Assembly (NCBI GenBank): GCA_954871525.1
Contig: OX940864.1
Location: 12,890,001-12,954,000 of the forward strand
From: Parietaria judaica
Taxonomy: Eukaryota; Streptophyta; Magnoliopsida; Rosales; Urticaceae
Reading direction: 5' to 3'
Length of the DNA: 64,000 nucleotides
Part shown: one piece after another, positions 59,761-64,000 of the stretch
Layout of the letters: each line of letters opens with the position of its first letter
How positions within the stretch are numbered: the stretch's first letter is position 1
The notes under the pieces: generated by a model
What the model saw: the letters and a program-made list of their open reading frames with translations, nothing else
What the model was told of the DNA's origin: nothing
The model's database searches: none
Position numbers and translations under genes: made by a program

Positions 59761-62700
59761 TGCTTATCCCCCAACGAAGAAGACGAAAAGATCGGAACTT
59801 TGTGGAGAGCAATGAGTTTGAGGAGAAGGGTCAGAGCCAGAATGGCGAAAGAGTCATTGCTTTGGAAGAATTGGCTATGGAATGGAACTTATCCGCGAGG
59901 AGTGTCCATGTAAAGGAATGGGAAATGTGGTCCACTAACGAACAAAAGATATTTGTTTGGGCTTATTTGAGTGTTGATATACACAAATATCTTTCGTCAT
60001 CATTTTGGGATAATGGATAATTGATACTTGTGAATCACAAAGTGCTTATTTATTTATTAGTAGTTTAGTTTAGTGTATAAGTGACTGCTAAAAAAACCAA
60101 AACCAAAACAAAAACAAAAACAAAGCAAGGGTGTATGCAATATTTTGGAGATATATGCCACTAATAATAGTAAATAACAATCCATGATATATGAGTGCAA
60201 TAATATCGGAAATTATACTATTGTTTGATTTCGACTATAATAGATTTTATTAGATTATTACTTGATGATATAACAAAAAAAATCGTCTTTATGTTATTAA
60301 TCTATGGAGATTTCACTGTATGTTACGCGTTGAGGTAGCTATTGAGATAACGTGGCACAAATGGGGCAAGATGTGGCAGAGAGTTCCTGACCTGGATGAT
60401 GGCGTGACACCCACGTGGAAGAGATGCTCGCCACATCTAAATTGGTTAGCAACCGTAAATAAAAAATGGTCGGAATTTAATTTTCGGTGCTTATACTGCT
60501 ATTAGATGGAGTCGAGACTATGCCGTTCCAGTTGACCTAAAGTTGAGGACTTATGCCGCAATTAACCATGTAAGCTAGAATATGGAGACCTTCCTGCAAA
60601 GCCCAATAATCGGCCCATTTATGAAGTCAAGAGTTTGGAGCCCAAATGTTTGCCAACCAATTTAATCAAAGCAAAAAAGATGTACAAAATAAAGCAAAAT
60701 ACTCAACTAAGAACACTATTGAATAATTTTATATTATAATGTTTTAATTTCGTTACATATTTGACATCAGATATTAGGTAACGAGAGAATCTAATTGTCG
60801 TGTACGTAAAATCTAGTGTACACTCTTTTTATTTATGTTTTGACTACTAGTGTACACTCTATTATTCAAAGAAGGGGATGTAAAAGTCCAACACTTAGTT
60901 TTACTTCACACGCCTCAAAAGCAAGTGTCCACTCTACGATCAAATATGAATGGACCACACTCTTCCACTACGCATTATTACCAATTCACTATAAAATTTA
61001 GAATTGTGAAATAATAATAATTTACATTATATTATTACCCAATTTTCTTGTTTAACGGGAAAATACAAGAATGAACAAATAGATGCTAAAATCAACTAAT
61101 ATAGTGTGAATGTGCGATTTATAAAACTTAGGGGCTTAGAGACATATTAAAAATTGCAGGGTGGAATTAAGGCGGCGAAAGTTGCAGGATTAAACTCAAT
61201 GTAGCTCGGTTGGGCATCAGGTTTGGCACGGTTAAGGACGAACTTGAGGGTTTCGGGTAATTGGCTAGAAAAGAGAGGTTTTTGGTTTTCGGGTAATAAG
61301 TTGCTCGAAAGTAACGGTTTGTTGAGGTTATGTAAGAATCTAACCGGGCTGTTCCGTTTCTCGGGCAACCCGCGGGCGCAAAGGGCTTTAAAATTGGAAA
61401 AATAGTCTCAAATATAAAAGTCAAAGTGATAATGGCCCCACACGGAAATCACAGACTCCAAAGCCAAAGAGAAAGGATAAAAAGAATGTGGTCCATTACA
61501 ATAATGACCCACATCTATTATTTTCGTGCATTCTCCATCTATTTTTTTTCGCTTTTATTCAATTTTTGCATGCAATTGAAAACAAATATTCCCGTAGCTG
61601 GAAAGACTATGTGCGTGATCAAATCCAGACTGTAAACCAGGTAATTCATTTAGACACTTAATGAATCATAATAATAATAGTATAGAATTAAAGATAAAGG
61701 GTTGTTTAGTACGCTTGGATTTTGATTACAAAAAAATATTATAGCCAAATGATGAGTATTGCTCATTTTTCTATTTCTAAATATACTTTATATTTCTGAT
61801 ATTTTATAAATTTATAAAAATCTCATGAAATATTTTTATCTCTTGATAATCTTATTGTAAATATTCAATTATCTACAAAATAACCCATTACTAAATTATG
61901 AGCAAAATACTGCAGAACAATGATAACAAAAAAAAAAACTAAAAAACTCTTCGAAAACAAAATTGTTGATCATACATTTGACTATCAATCACCTGAGTGT
62001 CTTCTGATAAAGGTGTTTTTTTTTTAATTGGTGAAAAAGCCATAAAATGATTTGGTATAAGTTAGTTTCTATATAATAGGTTTCGTCGAACTGAAAGAGA
62101 GTGGGAGAGACTCGTGTTCGCTGAGAGAGGGTAAGGAGAGAGTGAGTGAGTAAGTGAAAAAAGTGGTAAAAAAGGGTATTTTAGATTAAAAAAAAAAGAC
62201 AATAGTTAATTTGGAGAATAATTTTTCAGATACATTAAATTGGGGAACAAAACGGATAGAATTTGTATTTTGAGAGTCATTTTTTCAAGTTTTTCTATAT
62301 ATATATATATATACACATATATATACACGTGTGTATATATAGTCGGTGGAAGAAAAAAAGAAGTGGTTGTATGATATGGCATTTAATGGACACAACAAAT
62401 ATTTCTGTCATCTTCTGGCTATTCTAATTGCCTTTTTTTCTAAGAGAATTAATGCCATCTTTAGCACAGTTTTGAGGAATGAGGTTGATAGTTTATACTT
62501 TTAATTAAATGCTTTAACATTTTATAGTTCTTGGAAATAAGAATGTATGGGTTTTTATCATATACTTAGTAATTATGAAATGCACTCCGAAAATTCCATG
62601 TAGTGACTTGAGTAGTCATGTCCACGAGTTTTTCATTGAATAGTCTCAACGGGTGCTATTTTTTAATTTTTTTTAGCTTCAATAATTTTCAATAAAAAGG

Positions 62701-64000
62701 ACAAAATCTTTATGTATTCTATAGTCTATACATTAGATATGCTTTTTATTTTTGGATAAAATGATATAAAATATATAAAAAAAAATTCAGTCCTAATTTT
62801 TCATAAATAGACTCGAATCTCAACTAAATTAACACGCAAGAAATACGATAAAAAACACTAAACTCGAAATAAATTATACGATAAATTCACTATCTTTTTT
62901 TTTTTATTGAAACTAAACTCATAGGCAGATGCACGTGTATTGGTGATGTAATTAGAACGTGTTCAAATTTTTTTAGTATTACAATTTTTTATATTAATCT
63001 TTTATAATCTATAATTTTTTTATTATTATTATTTTCATTAAAAATTCAAACTTAGTCTCTTAAATCTAAACCGTGATACCGCGACCTTATGTCTATTTTA
63101 AGTTCAACTACAGAATTATTTTGCATCCCTTATGATTTATTGAACTTATGATGTGAGGTTGTACATAGATTAAAACCATAAATACTTGGTATATTTATCA
63201 AATTTTCTTATTTTCTTATTTTTTTCATTCACAGACAGTCAATTCAAAAGAAAAGTGCCACACTAAAGACCAACGGGTCAACATTGTCGATAAATATTAC
63301 TATCAATAAATAGATTTTTTTTCCAATGGATTATTAATTTCTTTAACTTAATTTTAAAATACTTTTAAAATGTTAATGTAAATTATTATCTGTTCGAGTA
63401 TTTATAAAGGATAACTATATATAATTATTATTACTTTAGAAAAATCCTATTTTTAAAGTTTTTATGATAAATACGTGTTACATTATACATTTTTACGCCA
63501 CGAATTAAATCAATAAAAAGATATTGAAATTCATTAAAGAAGCACCGACACACACACAAGTTGTCTGTAGTGATCACATTGACGCGTAAGCATCGAGGGC
63601 CCACAATTTTATATTATCAATTTTGAGGTCTAAATTCATTGAGACCATCGCATAACATTAATCTGTGAAAAAATAAAATATAAATTAAGATTTATGAGAA
63701 ATAAAGTATGTGATGATGTGACAAATAATCAACCAATATGTTGACAATTCACATGATGGGGTTGCCTATTATGTCCAAAATTCATTGTTAGCATCGTAAC
63801 TCAAACATTTTTTTATATGCTTAATAGAGTACGTGTGAAATACATTTTAAATTTATTATACTTATTTATATGTAACATAATAAACAGTGTGAATAAAACT
63901 ATTTCTCTATATTTATTAGCTTAATTAGCTAAATGGATAAAACATTTAACAACCGGATGTTTCTTTTTATATCCTTTAATATAATTTTATATAAAATACA
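59761..64000. other. Gene-poor right end
   Basis: The first few hundred bases are the WCRKC promoter; an 86-codon plus-strand frame there (59760-60020) is unassigned. At 61147-61400 a more GC-balanced patch has an open minus-strand frame rich in Pro, Leu and Asn (LPENQKPLFSSQLPETLKF) that might be a gene fragment, but it has no start, partner exon or family I know. The rest is AT-rich, with (AT)n near 62296-62340, and nothing else supportable. Confidence 0.5.
60180..60318. mobile_element. Truncated Emigrant-like end
   Basis: On the complement of 60318, the sequence CAGTGAAATCTCCATAGATTAA resembles the Emigrant terminus in form and is followed on the plus strand by TA (60319-60320). I see no matching left end upstream, so only one end of an old copy seems to remain; its left limit is approximate. 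Confidence 0.45.

Noticed and set aside
59760..60020. 86-codon plus-strand frame upstream of the WCRKC gene
   Set aside because: It starts within the opposite-strand exon, has no family resemblance and no partner exon. It is mentioned only as an unresolved frame.
61147..61424. Minus-strand open frames with LPENQKPLFSSQLPETLKF
   Set aside because: Coding-like composition, but no start, no splice partners and no recognised family. Insufficient to call a gene.
1..64000. CRISPR arrays, operons, bacterial or organellar insertions
   Set aside because: Repeats are microsatellites or transposon-derived with no regular spacer pattern, genes have spliceosomal introns, and no rRNA or plastid/mitochondrial gene set was seen.

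Overview
The window is nuclear DNA of a flowering plant, most likely a eudicot. Genes have short GT-AG introns, the proteins are plant-type (WCRKC thioredoxin, Mn-type MTP transporter, plant GCP3 and SINA-like RING proteins), and the very AT-rich spacers are full of plant transposon remains. I see no bacterial or organellar genes, no CRISPR array and no rRNA gene.

Layout. 1-15.8 kb is gene-poor: microsatellites, a TCGCGA-rich hAT-type MITE (5.0-5.4 kb), a tRNA-derived SINE-like patch, and two nested solo LTRs (10.2-14.1 kb). 15.8-28.0 kb holds three genes: an MTP9/10/11-type manganese transporter (+), a plastid-type protein with a degenerate methyltransferase-like fold (+), and a 1121-residue NST1-like protein (-). 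28-36.5 kb is transposon territory: a fold-back MITE, a broken Ty3/Gypsy gag-protease-RT fragment and a 1.3-kb hAT-like element. 36.5-47.3 kb is a tandem array of SINA-like E3 ligase units on the minus strand: one intact gene, one pseudogene with several lesions, one fragment and a leftover fourth spacer. These are interrupted by a Mutator-type MITE, a SINE, a rearranged Copia piece and a solo LTR. The array shows its own empty sites, so insertions can be ordered in time.

48.2-59.8 kb is a gene-dense block: GCP3 (+), MAG 3-methyladenine DNA glycosylase (-), AHA1 Hsp90 co-chaperone (+) and a WCRKC thioredoxin (-). From memory of the Arabidopsis map, GCP3 and WCRKC1 are neighbours on chromosome 5 and MAG and AHA1 are neighbours on chromosome 3, so this window looks like the unsplit ancestral order. 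59.8-64 kb has no gene I can support.

The eight intact genes form no common pathway; they are ordinary cellular genes (Mn transport, microtubule nucleation, base-excision repair, chaperone regulation, plastid redox, ubiquitylation). Exon models were built by hand from reading frame, splice consensus and protein-family continuity. Every model closes in frame, but no transcript data were available. The least ordinary material is structural: nested solo LTRs with perfect target duplications, datable nested insertions in the SINA array, a GC-AG intron and an 18-nt microexon.
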